From: Varroa destructor
Taxonomy: Eukaryota; Arthropoda; Arachnida; Mesostigmata; Varroidae
DNA length: 64,000 bases
Assembly (NCBI RefSeq): GCF_002443255.2
Contig: NW_019211456.1
Span: 53,981,743-54,045,742 of the forward strand
Reading direction: 5' to 3'
Shown here piece by piece: positions 1 through 12,634 of this stretch. A program made the position numbers and the translations under genes. The notes beneath the pieces are model-generated. The model had not been told where the DNA came from. It did not search any database and saw only the letters and a list, made by a program, of their open reading frames with translations. Numbering within the stretch: the first letter of the stretch is position 1; each line of letters opens with the position of its first letter.

Positions 1-1923
1 TTGTTCGCTATTATCAAATTACTTGTCAATGTGAAAGTTTGGCCCGACTCGACCACCGATAGCGCGCCTTTGTTAGCTGTCTCAAGTTGTGAATGAAAAC
101 CGTTTACTTCAAAGAAAATGAGTTCAGAGGAAAAGACGATCTTTTGGGCTTGAAAACTAACTCTCAGTGAGCAAGTTTTTCTTCCTCCATGGCCGCAGCG
201 CCACGGACCTTTATTAATGATCCGTAAAGATAGAAAAGTATGCCTTAAACGAAAGCATAGTATGTGAATGGCGGAATCATTTTAAGAACGAAAACTAGGG
301 TCTTGAAGGCCAGCGAAGGGGTGATCAGATGTCGAAACTCGAAAAACAGCGTATTGCTTGGAGTATACGGTTGCTAAAGATGAGGCGTAGTTCGGAGTCT
401 GAAGAAGACCGGGCAAAATAATAGCGTCGCTCTGGAGAGAAATCGAGTTCTGTGACAGTGTCAAGTAGGTTTAAACCTAAAGTGATTTTAGCGCTTGCAG
501 TGGACATCAGGGACACCTGCTATTACAAAGTATTTGCAGAAAATGAAGCAGTGAATTCAACCCGCTATCTCAAGTTCCGCAAGAGATTTATGAATTGAAA
601 ACATAGCAATTGAAAGCACGTAATCTATCGACTTAACGAGTACGCCAGACCTCATCACCCTGTTTCAATGGGTTCTTGGATTGAGCAAAGGAATATCCAG
701 CGTTACCTTAAGCCTGCTTATTCTCTCAATCTAGATTTGGGTGATTATGAGGCTTTTCATGCCCAAAAAAGGGCAACTGTGGGCAAGCATATTCCATTAT
801 CGATTAACTTCAAGAAGCCATTAATAAAAAAATTACATATGGAAAACCAAATAATAGATATGTTGCTATCCATAAGACAAACGTATGAAAATATCTAACA
901 CAAAAAAAAATCAGTTTGCTCTCAGCGAGCCTAATTTGTATATATGGTAGGCTTATCGTTAGGTTGTTTTGAGAGCACTAGCGATTATCTTTCACTAAAT
1001 AATAGCTGTACTTTATCGACAGAAGTTACATATGTATTAAGATCAGCTAATGAGCCTGTTACAATGATGTACTAATCATAACCTATGTAGTTGGTAAGAC
1101 GTGAAAACGCAAAGAAAAGATGAGCATTATGCACAATGGCATGATTAATTAAAATGAAATTTTCAAGATGCTTTAAGCATTTAAAAATTTTGATGGTAGT
1201 TTATATGTCCTTGGTAGCAATTATTTTATTTCCAAGACAATTGCGACAAACATGTTTTTTTTTTTGAAATTCACACTACAGCTGTTAGAAACTAATCTGA
1301 CAGGTAGCAAGAACGTAGCAAGCGACTTTTCGAATAACTGCTTTAGTCAACGTTTAGTATAGCATGCTTTACAACCGCCAACCTATGACCTGAATTATTG
1401 CTTATTCTTTTTTAATTGTGTAGCGGATAAATGGGTCATATTGCATTATAATGTATCACAGATCATCACAATACAATTTTAGAACTGTGTCCCACATCCT
1501 ATATAAATGTAGTACATAAAATTATTGTATTGGGGAATGAAAGATTCTTCGCAAGCCCGACCCTCTTTGCTTTTTTTTGTTTGCTGCAGAATGACATTAT
1601 GAGAGTTCTTGTTCAGAAAGTCTATATCTTCCTACAAAACTCATTATTATTACTGCTATGACCTTTAGCTTATTCTAGTATATGTGCTACATAACTGTTT
1701 AGATTTAGCGATGCCGGAGAGTTTGTAAGAGTGGTTTCATGGTATTAGAGAACTTCGTGAACACACTCCTTTTTGTGTTGGAGGCCAGCCATTTGATAAA
1801 ATGTCTAACGGCCATAGTGGACATAAAACTCAAGAGATGTACTTTAGTGATATTAAATATGTTTTATGTTAGCGATTTATTTTTATCTAAATATTATCGG
1901 ATTGATTCCTACTTATTTAATAG
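1..1923. other. Upstream flank or intron before the first visible SLC8B1 exon
   Basis: No exon of the N-terminal half of SLC8B1 is recognisable here; the conserved first alpha repeat would be expected but is absent from all frames. The sequence is AT-rich. An open frame at 668-898 (plus, 76 codons) ends in a lysine- and isoleucine-rich stretch and matches nothing I know. A short plus-strand frame around 300-420 ends in an acidic/basic tail and is equally unassigned. Most likely this is intron of SLC8B1. Confidence 0.5.
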
Positions 1924-2031
1924 ATTATGGACCTTCCACCTCTCGAGGAATTCTTGACTCAAATTTCACCGATAGACAAGGAGAATTGGCACGAATTAAA
2001 CTGGTTCTGGAAAGTCTTCCAGATCGTCAAG
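1924..2031 (+). CDS. SLC8B1: SLC8B1 exon, end of the central regulatory loop
   Basis: Encodes 36 codons including PPLEEFLTQISPIDKENW and ending FQIVK. The acceptor is a TAATAG and the donor is AAG|GTAAGT; the exon ends in phase 0. The ATG at 1927 is internal, not the gene start, because the family sequence continues upstream. This segment joins the cytosolic/matrix loop to the second helix cluster. Confidence 0.85.
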
Positions 2032-5000
2032 GTAAGTTCTTCTTTAGCGATGGGTAGTCGGTCTGTTTATATCTCTACAAAGAAAAGCAATCATGGGTTA
2101 CCTAGATTCACACGTGATCCTCCAGACAGTGAAATATTTTCACATGTCAAAGTATGAGCTGTATATTAGCTGTTTCTTAAATTTTCCAAAAACTAGGAAG
2201 TACTACCCGTCCTGTAGACCAGAAAAAATGTTTTCTCTAAAAGCAATTGAAAATTACTTGCGATTGTTTAATAGAACGAAAATTATAACGGCGCTTGCTG
2301 GGTTTAATATATTATTCCAACAGATTTTCTGCTCCATTGCAGGCTCCGGTATATGTGATCTTGGCACTTACCGTCCCTGTCGTTGACGAGAATAATCATA
2401 AGAATAACTGGTGCCGTATTCTTAATGTATTACACTGCGTGACTGCTCCCATTGCGGTGATGTTCAATCTTAAATGTAGGTGTCTTTTGAATCAGAAATA
2501 TTCAGACCACCCTTCAACGAATACCGTATATACAATTAAACAAACTATAATATTGTATAATGATCTGCCTAACATTAGCACAATTGTGATAGTATTCTTA
2601 TTTGGTTTTTTTTTCTCCTCAAACTTAGAAATTCTTCTCTGTTTTGTATAGCCCTAACATTTTACGTAGGAAACGTACCTATTATCGTGATCGTTAGTAC
2701 CGCGGGAATGGTTATTGCTCTTGCGGTATGGTTTACCTCATGCTATGACAAACCCCCACCATACCATGCTGCATTCGGCTTCGCGGGTTTTATCGTATCT
2801 GTGTTTTGGATCTACATGCTGGCTAATGAGGTGGTTTCCCTTTTGAAGGTAATGTAGTCTTTGCTTATAATAGTCTTTCCTCACCAATAATAGAGACATG
2901 CATATTCTATTTAGGGCAGAAAAAGTACGACTCCTTTGTAGGTAGTATCCTCGATCTTAGAATAATCTAGCAACCTGCGGGCTTTAATCCGCTCGTGTTT
3001 CACCGTTAATTGAGCCAGCTAATCTGATTTGTTGCTGATTTCATACCCAGCTTAATGTAAATCAGTATAGCTAGGGTATGCGTTAGCGATTGTCCCATAG
3101 CAGTTACCCTGCGTCACCTAACTCGTTACCTTTTTAAAGTTTCGTCGTTAACCTGCTCTAGCTTGTGGCAATGATCCTGTTAACCTATTAAAATATTTAA
3201 TTATTCTTTTTTTCATCTGCTCTGAATGAATTACTTTGAAGCTGACTATTGTGATTTAGGTGATGGAGGCATGTGCAGTGATAACCAATCAGTTGTCGAT
3301 ACTTTATTGATACAGTAGTCCAGCTCCCCCGGAGCAACGTTTTTGAGTAAAGGCAAAATGTGTCACAGATGCACGTCTTGATTCAAGATACCTTGAACTA
3401 CAGCCAAATAATATACATAACTCGGCTTAAATGTGCCTTGTGGAATATCTAATTTAAATGAGCGTAGTTTTTTTTTTTATATATGAAAATGGGTTGTAAT
3501 AAGATAGGTTTATTTGTTATAAAGTGCTTGCGCGAAGTCGAGCGCCTCAGCTTCATATAATCAAAATTATGTAGTCCTTTGTGAGATTGTCGACACTTTT
3601 TTTTTCGCGTTTATATACAAACGCGCGATAATACAAACTCAAGTATGTAGTAATAATAAGATTATAGCTCACAAGATTCAAATCACAAACAACAGAATAG
3701 TGTGTTGACACAAAAGTGTCTTATTATAAAAAGGCAGACCGTTCGGTAAATTGTCGCTTGTAGTTGAGGCAGGCTAAGTTTACTGAACTATTGTGCCATT
3801 TCAGTAAGAATGTGTATTTAAAAAAATTTGACCATTCTATACAGATAATTGTATTCTCTGCCTTTCTAACAGGCTGTAGGAATTGTGCTTGGATTATCGG
3901 ACGCCTTTTTGGGAATGACTGTGCTTGCGTGGGGCAATTCTGTTGGAGACTTCATTTCAAACCTTTCGGTGGCTCGCCAAGGCTTTCCTCGAATGGCAAT
4001 CTCAGCCTGCTTTGGAGGACCTCTATTAAGTAAGGAACGATGAATATACCTTGCATATACATTATACGTACCTTTAATATAACTCGAGTGTGACGGTTGT
4101 TAACCGGGTAGCAACCATTTTAAAGCATAAGTGTATCAAAAAACTTAACAAATCAAATCAAAAAACCAAAAAGATAAAAGTTCTTTAGCACAGAACCACT
4201 TGATATTCATTATGGATTGAATATAGTTATAGATTGAATATCCTTGAAAAAATTACATGAATATTGACGCTTGACTAAAACTTGATTTGGTTAGCATAAC
4301 AATATTTGCATTCTTACCCCTTCTTTCTTAATAGGCACTCGACCTTGAACCTGCTAGCCTTAATATGAAATGAATTCTTACACGGATATTCAACCCCCGT
4401 TTTGCCTTAATATAATTTTTCTTATTTTAACTAATTTTTTTTAATAATGATAATAAAATAAATAATTAACTATGTCATGCCGAAACCACATATTTTGACT
4501 TCACAATTTCCGCCTACCAGCCGCTATGCTGCCATCGCCTCCCACAGCGCCATCAAAAGTTGCAGGTCAATCTGAACAATATGAATACACGATAACAAAT
4601 TAATGCATGCCTGTAATTCTTTCTATTTAGATCTATTATTGGGCTTTGGCCTACCCTACACCTGGATATTGCTGACAGATAAAGAGTCCGATTCTAAGGT
4701 GAGTACGTGATGAATAAATGTTTTGAGTTTGTTTTTCGGTTCTGTTCTAGTTAAGTAGCATTACTTCAAACCGCTAGTAGGTCTAGTAGGAAAAAACCAA
4801 AAAACCAACAGCTGTTCTTTCCAACTGTTACATATATTCTTGGCCAGTTGACTGTATGGATATCTCACTCAATTCCGATAAAGGAGATTAGAAACTCGAA
4901 AATTAAATTTTTGTATAAGAAAGCTAGACTAACACATATTGAATATCTTGTACTATTGTAATTATGGATGAAATTAACCGATCTCACAAGTTTATTTAAT

Positions 5001-8000
5001 ATAGCCTAATATATTTATAATAATTTCTTTATTAATAAAGTATCACCTTAATTTATTTTACTTATATTTGCCTAGTGTTGCAAATATTGTGAATACATTC
5101 ACTAAGAACTCTTTTAAAAGCCAAATTTACGTTTTATATCACATATTTGTATTACTCCATATAACCCAAGACACATATTACACAATTTGTGTGAATAAAG
5201 TCATTTTTATTTGTATAATTAACATGTTGCGTTTCAAACAAATGGTAAATAATACGCATAAAACCTTATGATATGACAGTACTGCAGTCAGAAGAATATG
5301 TACTTAATTACGTATAATCTCTTCGAAATAGTAAGACTCCGAATGCCTGTGCGCCAGCCAGGCGCACTAGCTTGCTTGCTAGATACGTCAAAATTGTGTA
5401 CTTTGTCAGTTGACTTCTGATATTGACTGAGGGTCACGAGACATCCCATTGGTAGTGATTGTTTTGTGAACTTATAGTTATAGTTAATAATAAAAACCTT
5501 TTAATAGGTTTTCATATTTGCCCTCTGCAACATCAGCAATACAGATGTATGATATTTTGGTTATTTAAAATAATCATTTGAAAGATATCTTGTCGGACTC
5601 CCAACTGTGGTTGAAAAATCTCATGAATAGTTTACATGTCTTATCTATAGTGCCAAATTGTACATAGTGATCAAATTGGTACAGTGAATGCTTCTATCGA
5701 GCCGTAGCTCGTGAGCATTTTGTGTTTGCGTTAATCCACACTATGCCTTCATTTAAGTACAGCTGCATTGTATTTCAAACAATAATAATAATTTTAATTA
5801 TTACAAAACCTGTGGGAAATGCTTAGGAATGTCGGCAGCATTGACAACGCAAGGCCTGCCATGTAATTTCGGATGTCCCACTTCTTACCTGTAAGATTTG
5901 CTCTCTCTTCTCCAAACTCTAGGCAATTATTCTGTAGCTGGACGAAGAGGTACATGGGTGTTCTCCCCATGGCTTTTTTTTGTATTTGCAGAAGTGGGTT
6001 TTGCGTTCCTTGTCTAGTGGCAGACTTTCTCGATGCCTGGCAAATGTATTTAAACACAAATGTAATGTCAGCTAATATGGTATATATATATATATATACC
6101 ATATGGTATATATATATATATCTGGCACTCTTGGTTTTATGCATATGAGATCACTTATGATTTTAGAAGTAAATTTTATCTTTAGGTTAACTCTTATTTT
6201 ATTCATGCTAATGTACATCCAGTTCTTATTTTTAATGCAGAAGTTACTGATAAGCAGTAAATTTAAACAGTGCTTAACAAAGTTCATAAAATAGTGAATT
6301 CATAATAGAATCTTCGAGTGCGCCGCCGTAAGGTCGTAATGATATCCCCAATGAGTAACTATCATACCAGTAAGCTTGTTTTTTCTCTGTTTTATGATAC
6401 GTACTGAATGAAAACTTGTGATACCTGCGTTTTTAATCTTCTATGTCGAACACTTATAACAAGTTAACGAATACAAAAGTAACTTCCCAACAATGTTATC
6501 CAAATAAAAACATGCTTTTATGCACTTTGTAAATACTAGATTTATCATTTTAACCAATAGCCTTAGCTAATGACTGACTACCATACTTTTTGTTACCGGC
6601 GAACGTAATGGTTTGCGGAAATAAATTTGCGGGTCAAATTGCCGTGTAATTAGCAAGACCTTCCCTATAATTTAGGGTTTATCGTGAGCAACGAGCTCTT
6701 GAAATTCAGCAATAATTTTACCCTTGTCTATGCCAACAGTATAACGCATCTGCTGAAGATTGTTTGTTGCTTGCGTTAGTAATGAAAAAAATGCGCGTTA
6801 AGTTCAGAGACATTAAAAACGATTTAGCGACAACATCCGTGTCTTCTAGAAATTTTTTATTGATAAATTTGTGGTCCATTGCAAGTGCTCACTGATTTAC
6901 CTCTCTAATTTTTTCTCGTATAATGACCTTCTGACGCTAGAACCTTGAGAGCATGCATTACGTGGTTTCGTAGTTGCTTGAGACTATATACTTACTTTTT
7001 TTAAGGCCTTCGGTTATTCTTGTCTTAGAAACGAATCCTCGAAATCACTTTCTTATGTATAGTTTTAAGGACTTGCTTTCACTAAGGGTTTAACCAGGAT
7101 GGCTCTTGTCGGCGTTAGTTGAGGTTTCTCCACCACACCTATGAAACATCGTGATAAGCGTATAGCAAGCAACCCTTCTAAAAAGGGTTGCTTGCTTTTA
7201 TACATATGGTATATATATATATTACAGAGGGCTTCTACAAAACCCTCTGTAATGACCCACTGTAGTAATAACCAACGTTCCTTTACCGACGCTGAAATTG
7301 GAAGCTTGGTAGGTACATGCTTAATTGCCTATAGTTATGGCAACGCATGTGAAGAGGCACGCATTAGCTGGCCAGATCACGTCTTCCAATTGAGATTATA
7401 CGGGAGACACTCGATGGACGCGAATTAGATCCAAAGTAATACAGCTAATCAATTTTTGTACATTGCAAACGTAAGCGCTATGTACTATATATGGATATTT
7501 TGTCAACTATAGAGTATTATAAAAAGCGTGAAACCGATTGAGTAGGTATAGAAGGCTGCATATGACAGATAACGGTTATATCTAGCTCTAAGTGATATCA
7601 TATGAGACCTGGCTCATGAATATTGGCAAAGCTGAGAAGGTCGATTTTTTTTTATCTAACCGTGCAAGTTGGTCACAGTTCGTCTATTCTTTCCTTATTA
7701 CTTTTTTAGTTTCAGTGAAATGAACTTGTTTTGAGCTGCCCAAACACTACCAAAAAGCCACCACACGCACACCGAATTACAGTTTAGCATTGTATTCTAT
7801 AGAAAGTTTTCCTAGATTGTCACGAACAAATAAGCTTTGAACCGTAAATGCCTGAGGGTCGTGTCATTAAGAAATGCGTGACAAGTATTTTGACATCAAA
7901 ATCAAAAGATTTTTTAGTTTGTGACACATTTTCTAGTATACATAATTTTTTTAGCTCTCCATGTCCCTTAAACAGTAAAGAAGTCATAGAAAATACCAGT

Positions 8001-11000
8001 TCTCTTAAAAATCGCACCTCTGGGTGTCCCAGCGAAGCTTTTTTGCCTTAGAAGGAGCAAAAGTAGTGTAATATTAAAAATAAATTTTCTTAATTGATGT
8101 CTATGTTGTCGTACTGCATCCCAAAAATCCTCTCAACACATGATCTTCTCTCGACTAATCTTCTTAATGTAACTAACTAGATTCAAAAATTAGCACGGCA
8201 AGCACCGGTTATGCTTTGCCTGAGAAAGCAGAGATTGCCGTTTATCCTATAATGTCATGCTGAAGCCTCAAAATTTAGATCTGCTCTTTCATTTCTCATT
8301 TCATCTCATTCGTCATTTCTCGTAAAAATCGAAATCATAAATAACTTTGACTGTTTGTGGACCATATTTAATTATTGTGATCTCATTATTTTGGAATGAT
8401 GAATACAATAAGCCTCGAATGGATAATGTATATATAACTAACACTTGGTTTTAAATAGAGAATTTACTCTACTCTGCCATTATATATACAGCAGCTGTTT
8501 CGAAATCCCTTTTGTCCGGGTATTCAATTTTCACCCATAGAAAATTCTTGTATTTTCATTATACAAACGTTTCCTGTGATAATTCTTACAGTATAAGCCA
8601 TCTTCAAAATGCGTACAAAACATATTTCAGTACATTACCTGCTATATAAGTACTATAGACTAAGCTGAGTTTATGCAACACGCTTTACATTCATAATTCA
8701 AGTAAACATTAAGATCAGCTAATGAAAAATGATCCAATCCAGTGCGCGTACCTTGTAACCAATCTGTGACGTACCGATCTCACCTATAGATCGACGACAC
8801 TTTTTTTTTGCAGGTCGACAAATAAATAAATCGAATCTTGTCCAGGGTCGAATAAACATCGACTCTCGGTCTTTCGTAGATATCATTACAGTTAGAAAAC
8901 CGGCTCGCTGAAGTCCCACATTATCATGGCAGATATCTAAAAGCAAAGCTCAATGGCCACTTACAAGATTTACACAAGGCTTTAAAACAAACACTAAATA
9001 GTGACATACTCAGTTATGAATTACCGGTATCACACTGGTTCTGCCTTGTGAAGATATTTTTAAATAATCAAGTAATATAATATATAACAGGTAATTGTCG
9101 TTGATTTCTGTACGGATTCTTACGGTGACTTCATTCCGCAGTCTTGTCGTTTTTTTGCATCTTTGTTGGTGGTTATCCGTACTTATTTTGAACATTCTGT
9201 ATGAGTATACCAAACAAATCAACATTACGTATAAATGGCTTAATCTTATATTAGTTTCGCAGGTGCAGTTTTCTTTCGATTTCGAGGTAACCGTAAGGAC
9301 ATTATATTCGTAGGAGACGGGCACTGGCGTAATCGAAAGGGGTTGCTCCAACAGCTATACGCAAGTCACTGACATGAATTCGCACGCAATGTGCAATGAT
9401 AAGATTATTACGAGCAACATTGATCCGAACTTTACCTTAGGTTAAACAACAACTATACTTAACTTGGGGCAAGTCTGCGGGCAATTCTATATATATATAT
9501 ATATATTAGAGTTGACTATCTTTTTATATCTCAGGGCAAAATCAACAGGAGTAAAGGTCAATTCTATGATGAAACCAATTGGATAAATAGTTTCTGGGAA
9601 GTTTCATTTTTTTATAAAGCGTGATAAAGATTGCAGTTAGTTAAATATTTTGGATTTGCTCGACAGCCGTCGAGAATTTGTGAAAACACTGAAGGTTTGC
9701 TTATTTATTTACGGAATAAACACAACTATAGATTTTTTTTATTTTGTTCATTTCTACCACTGACATAAAATGGTTAGAATAAAAACCTTTACCGCAGTGG
9801 TTCATAATTAATCACATGAAACGTTATTTTCAACATATGGATTATACTCTTCAAATGGATACATATTTACCTCTAAAAAATAATTTTTTACCCTCATTGG
9901 GCGTAACAGCAATGTATGCAAAGTTTTTTCTCCTTTTGTTGCAGTTTATATAACAACTGTTTAGAATAGACGAACTGTTTATATTTGATAGTTTAGCTTT
10001 TTTGAACTTCACAAGGTTAGCAAAAAAATTTGGAAAACGGATTAATTGAAGTGAAGAAACGGTATGCACGAAACTGGCGTCACACGATCTTAAAAAGGTT
10101 GCAACCGGTTAAGTGTAAAAGAAGAAGTCTATGATTGAACTATAGTTTATGTTAAGCTACATGTGACGTGGATCAAATTAATTTATGTTAAAGTGGGTAT
10201 TTATTTATGTTAAAGAGTAAACAAGTGACGAGTCAAGTAGAGCACGGCATTGCAAGGGGGAGAACTGCTTATGTGTATTAGACTTACAATTTACGTTATA
10301 TTCTAGGTGTAACATAAGCGACTCAGATTAATTGAGCTAATCAAAGGCAAAAAAGAGCGAGACAGAAAACCAAAGTGTTGTGTGCAAAAGGATTAGTGGG
10401 AAAATTGCACGAGGATATTAAGACAACTACAACTCAATGGATTGAACGAATAACTACGTATCTAAACAAAAATAATAATAAATAAAGTGGGGACGCTAGA
10501 GAGAGTTCTTTTTGTCCTCTAGTAAATTTGTTCGGGCAAGCCGATGTAAAACGACAGCGAATATAGGACAGTATATGTGAAGGCGAAATAAACGATATCC
10601 CACGCAGTTAGTAGTTAGTATTCGCGGTGATGAGGTAGAAATATATTTGTCCAATAAACTAAAGGGCACGTCACCTCACGTTTACAGATTTGAAACCGGA
10701 CGCAGTCAGGCACACCTCGTTTCGTGGTGGGAACCAGCCGTCTGAGGCAACGCTACTGAAAGGCTGTACCAAACTTAAAACATTTAGGCAGATAAAAATT
10801 GAACACAGCGTTGACCGTAAACAAAAAAACTACCAAACACAGTTGGCTAGACGAGTCGGAACAAACCTATGCCAGTATCATGTGTAAAGCAGTCATGGAA
10901 GAAAATAATCTATAATAGCTGGAGCGGAACGGTTGGCATATGTTAGAGAGATTGCGAAACTTAATTTAATTAATAATAAGAGTAATAATATTAATGGTAA

Positions 11001-12634
11001 TGACAATAATAGTCACAATAATCAATCCGACAATCATGCTTCGGATACACAATTGAGTCTGGCCTTGAATCTCTGGACTGCAAGCGTAAACAATGAGTGG
11101 TCAAGTCATTACTGCAGAATTGAAGGGTTTAGCATCAGCGGCTGCGAAAACTATTAACACGAGAGAGCTGTCAGTATACTATGGACAAGGATTATCCCAA
11201 AGCAGAAACATAAGACGCAATCGACGCAATACAAATTCGATTCACAAGAGACACACGCCTCTGACAGTAGTGAAATAGGCAAAAATTGGCACATTTGCCT
11301 GCCTGCAAACCAGAGGTAGTCTACAAGACTACTCGATTAAGTAGGCGGCGCGTGCGGACCTCATGCGAACACTCAAGTTCCTGAATCCTTATTTGAATGA
11401 AATTTAACGTCATTCGTTCACATTGATTACTCAATGCAAAAGGGACAGCGATTAGCCTTATCGCAGCCGAATTCAGCCCATTTGCCTATGAACAAACGAA
11501 GTAAAAGGGCGACGACCGCGAGCGACATCGCGTAAAGACAATGTGCTCATACGGCCACATAGCCATGCTCATAAAGCATGACATCCCAATCTGATAAAAA
11601 TTTTATCAAGAAATAGTGAAGGGAACAATCATACATAACGCATCAGTTATTTGCATAGATTTTTGGCATAAGACTGAAAAGAACGGCTATCGACAGGACA
11701 CAGTTGAAGAAATAAATTATTAGATAACAACAGATTAATAAATAAAATATGTACTCAATTCAGCTGGCAAAGTATTCTGATTTCTAACATATATACCAAT
11801 TTGTCCTTGCGGCAGTAAAAGTTATCTCTAGAAAGTTAGATTGGCAAAGTTTACCGTAGGTAAAGTGGAGTATTTTTTAGTAAGCCTGGAATGAGCTATT
11901 ACAGGATAGCAACGAGTTTTGAGTATGCAAATGTACAAAAATATTAATATCAGCCCCATATTATTTCTAGATATCCTATCGACAATTCTATTTAAACTCG
12001 TTCGTGAAATATTTGCAATGGAAAAATAACGAGCCAACTGTATTCAGTCCGCGCCTTGAGTTTTAAGTATTTGTGTTAAGTGAGCTTCAGTGATCAAGCC
12101 CTCTACACAGCTATTACTCTGACCAAGCTCGTATCCATTTATTGTTGGTTTTTATACCGCTGTTAGACTTTGCCCATGCGTGGTACTACAGGCAAAGTAA
12201 TATTCGATTAGTTATATATATACATATATTTTTCGCCATTTTCATTTAATCACACCTGCTGTGTAAAATACACATATTGCTTTTACTACACTTCTAAGTT
12301 AGGTCAATTAATAATAAGTTTTTATTTGCTTCCAACAAAGGCTCAGAAATCTAAGGTCGGACTACAATCCTCTGTCTGAAAGTAAGCCTAAATAACAAGT
12401 TGATACTTAAATGCTAATGGATGCTTTCTGTTGCATTTTTGTCCATTTCTGCAGTTGGACTACAATGTGAAAATCGGGCTCATGTACTCAACACTTTGCC
12501 AATCGCTAATCTCCACAATGGCAATCATGCTAATCCTAGGATTTCATTCAAGACGGGAATTCGGCGCGTATTTGATATTCCTCTATGGGGTCTTTTTCAC
12601 GGCTGCGTTAATCTTGGAGATTCTCAAATTTTAA
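1924..12634 (+). CDS. SLC8B1: Mitochondrial sodium/calcium exchanger NCLX, C-terminal half (six exons, 5' partial)
   Basis: Exons 1924-2031, 2343-2475, 2652-2848, 3873-4029, 4631-4698 and 12455-12634 join in frame (phases 0,1,0,1,0) into 280 residues plus TAA. The family exchanges Na+ or Li+ for Ca2+ across the inner mitochondrial membrane. Visible family signatures: the loop segment starting PPLEEFL, the hydrophobic LTVPVVD segment, the paired helices ending ANEVVSLLK, and the second alpha repeat GLSDAFLGMTVLAWGNSVGD followed by SVARQGFPRM and ACFGGPL. These separate NCLX from NCX and NCKX exchangers. The acidic residue usually found just after the GNSxGD motif is asparagine here (FISN). All introns are GT-AG, 176 bp to 7.8 kb. 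NCLX proteins are near 580 residues, so the first alpha repeat and targeting sequence lie outside the window. No AATAAA is close to the stop; one occurs at 13839. Confidence 0.93.
2343..2475 (+). CDS. SLC8B1: SLC8B1 exon with the LTVPVVD segment
   Basis: Acceptor CATTGCAG|GCT, donor AAAT|GTAGGT. It encodes APVYVILALTVPVVDENN and then a hydrophobic run beginning LNVLHCVTAPIAVMF, both typical of NCLX. The exon is 133 nt and ends in phase 1. Confidence 0.92.
2652..2848 (+). CDS. SLC8B1: SLC8B1 exon with two membrane helices
   Basis: Acceptor TGTATAG|CC, donor AAG|GTAATG. It encodes one long hydrophobic helix (about 27 residues after TFYVGN), a short loop with DKPPPYH, and a second helix ending IYMLANEVVSLLK, a well-conserved NCLX signature just before the second alpha repeat. 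Confidence 0.93.
3873..4029 (+). CDS. SLC8B1: SLC8B1 exon encoding the second alpha repeat
   Basis: Acceptor TTCTAACAG|GCT, donor TTAA|GTAAGG. It encodes GLSDAFLGMTVLAWGNSVGD, the cation-binding repeat of the CaCA superfamily, followed by SVARQGFPRMAISACFGG. It is the best single piece of evidence for the family. The FISN stretch has asparagine where I expect aspartate in the human protein. Confidence 0.95.
4631..4698 (+). CDS. SLC8B1: SLC8B1 short exon after the alpha repeat
   Basis: A 68-nt exon with acceptor TCTATTTAG|AT and donor AAG|GTGAGT. With the carried base it reads NLLLGFGLPYTWILLTDKES and ends SDSK, matching the helix that follows ACFGG in NCLX proteins. Confidence 0.92.
6074..6121. 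repeat. TA-microsatellite palindrome
   Basis: Positions 6079-6100 are a perfect self-complementary run of GG, nine TA units and CC, followed at once by ATATGG and a second (TA)n run. It could extrude as a cruciform. A related ATATGG-(TA)n motif recurs at 7205-7220. Confidence 0.9.
7164..7196. repeat. Perfect 14-bp stem hairpin
   Basis: AGCAAGCAACCCTT at 7164-7177 pairs exactly with 7183-7196 around a 5-nt loop (CTAAA). It lies 24 bp from a second, unrelated perfect hairpin; the two are separated by a TA repeat. No function is evident. Confidence 0.9.
7221..7253. repeat. Perfect 11-bp stem hairpin
   Basis: ATTACAGAGGG at 7221-7231 pairs exactly with 7243-7253 around an 11-nt loop. It directly abuts the (TA)n run that separates it from the 7164 hairpin. 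Confidence 0.9.
9488..9507. repeat. (TA)n microsatellite
   Basis: About ten uninterrupted TA dinucleotides in the last SLC8B1 intron. Confidence 0.9.
12455..12634 (+). CDS. SLC8B1: SLC8B1 terminal exon
   Basis: The acceptor is CATTTCTGCAG|TTG. The exon gives 59 codons beginning LDYNVKIGLMYSTLCQ and ending LILEILKF, then TAA. It encodes two hydrophobic helices, as expected for the NCLX C-terminus, and aligns directly after the previous exon with no gap by family comparison. Confidence 0.9.
   Translation: MDYNVKIGLMYSTLCQSLISTMAIMLILGFHSRREFGAYLIFLYGVFFTAALILEILKF

Larger units (their letters stand above)
4699..12454 (+). other. SLC8B1 last intron, 7.8 kb, non-coding
   Basis: The intron starts GTGAGT and ends TTTCTGCAG. 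It is far longer than the other introns (176 bp to 1 kb). It contains a TA palindrome at 6074-6121, two perfect hairpins at 7164-7253, a (TA)n run at 9488-9507 and several unassigned short open frames (for example 7848-8051 plus, 9010-9351 minus, and 10690-11278 in overlapping plus frames). I see no convincing gene inside it. Confidence 0.75.

Noticed and set aside
3590..3735. GACACTTTT...AAAAGTGTC as inverted ends of a small MITE
   Set aside because: Only about nine bases match, flanks show no target duplication, and poly-T runs are common here.
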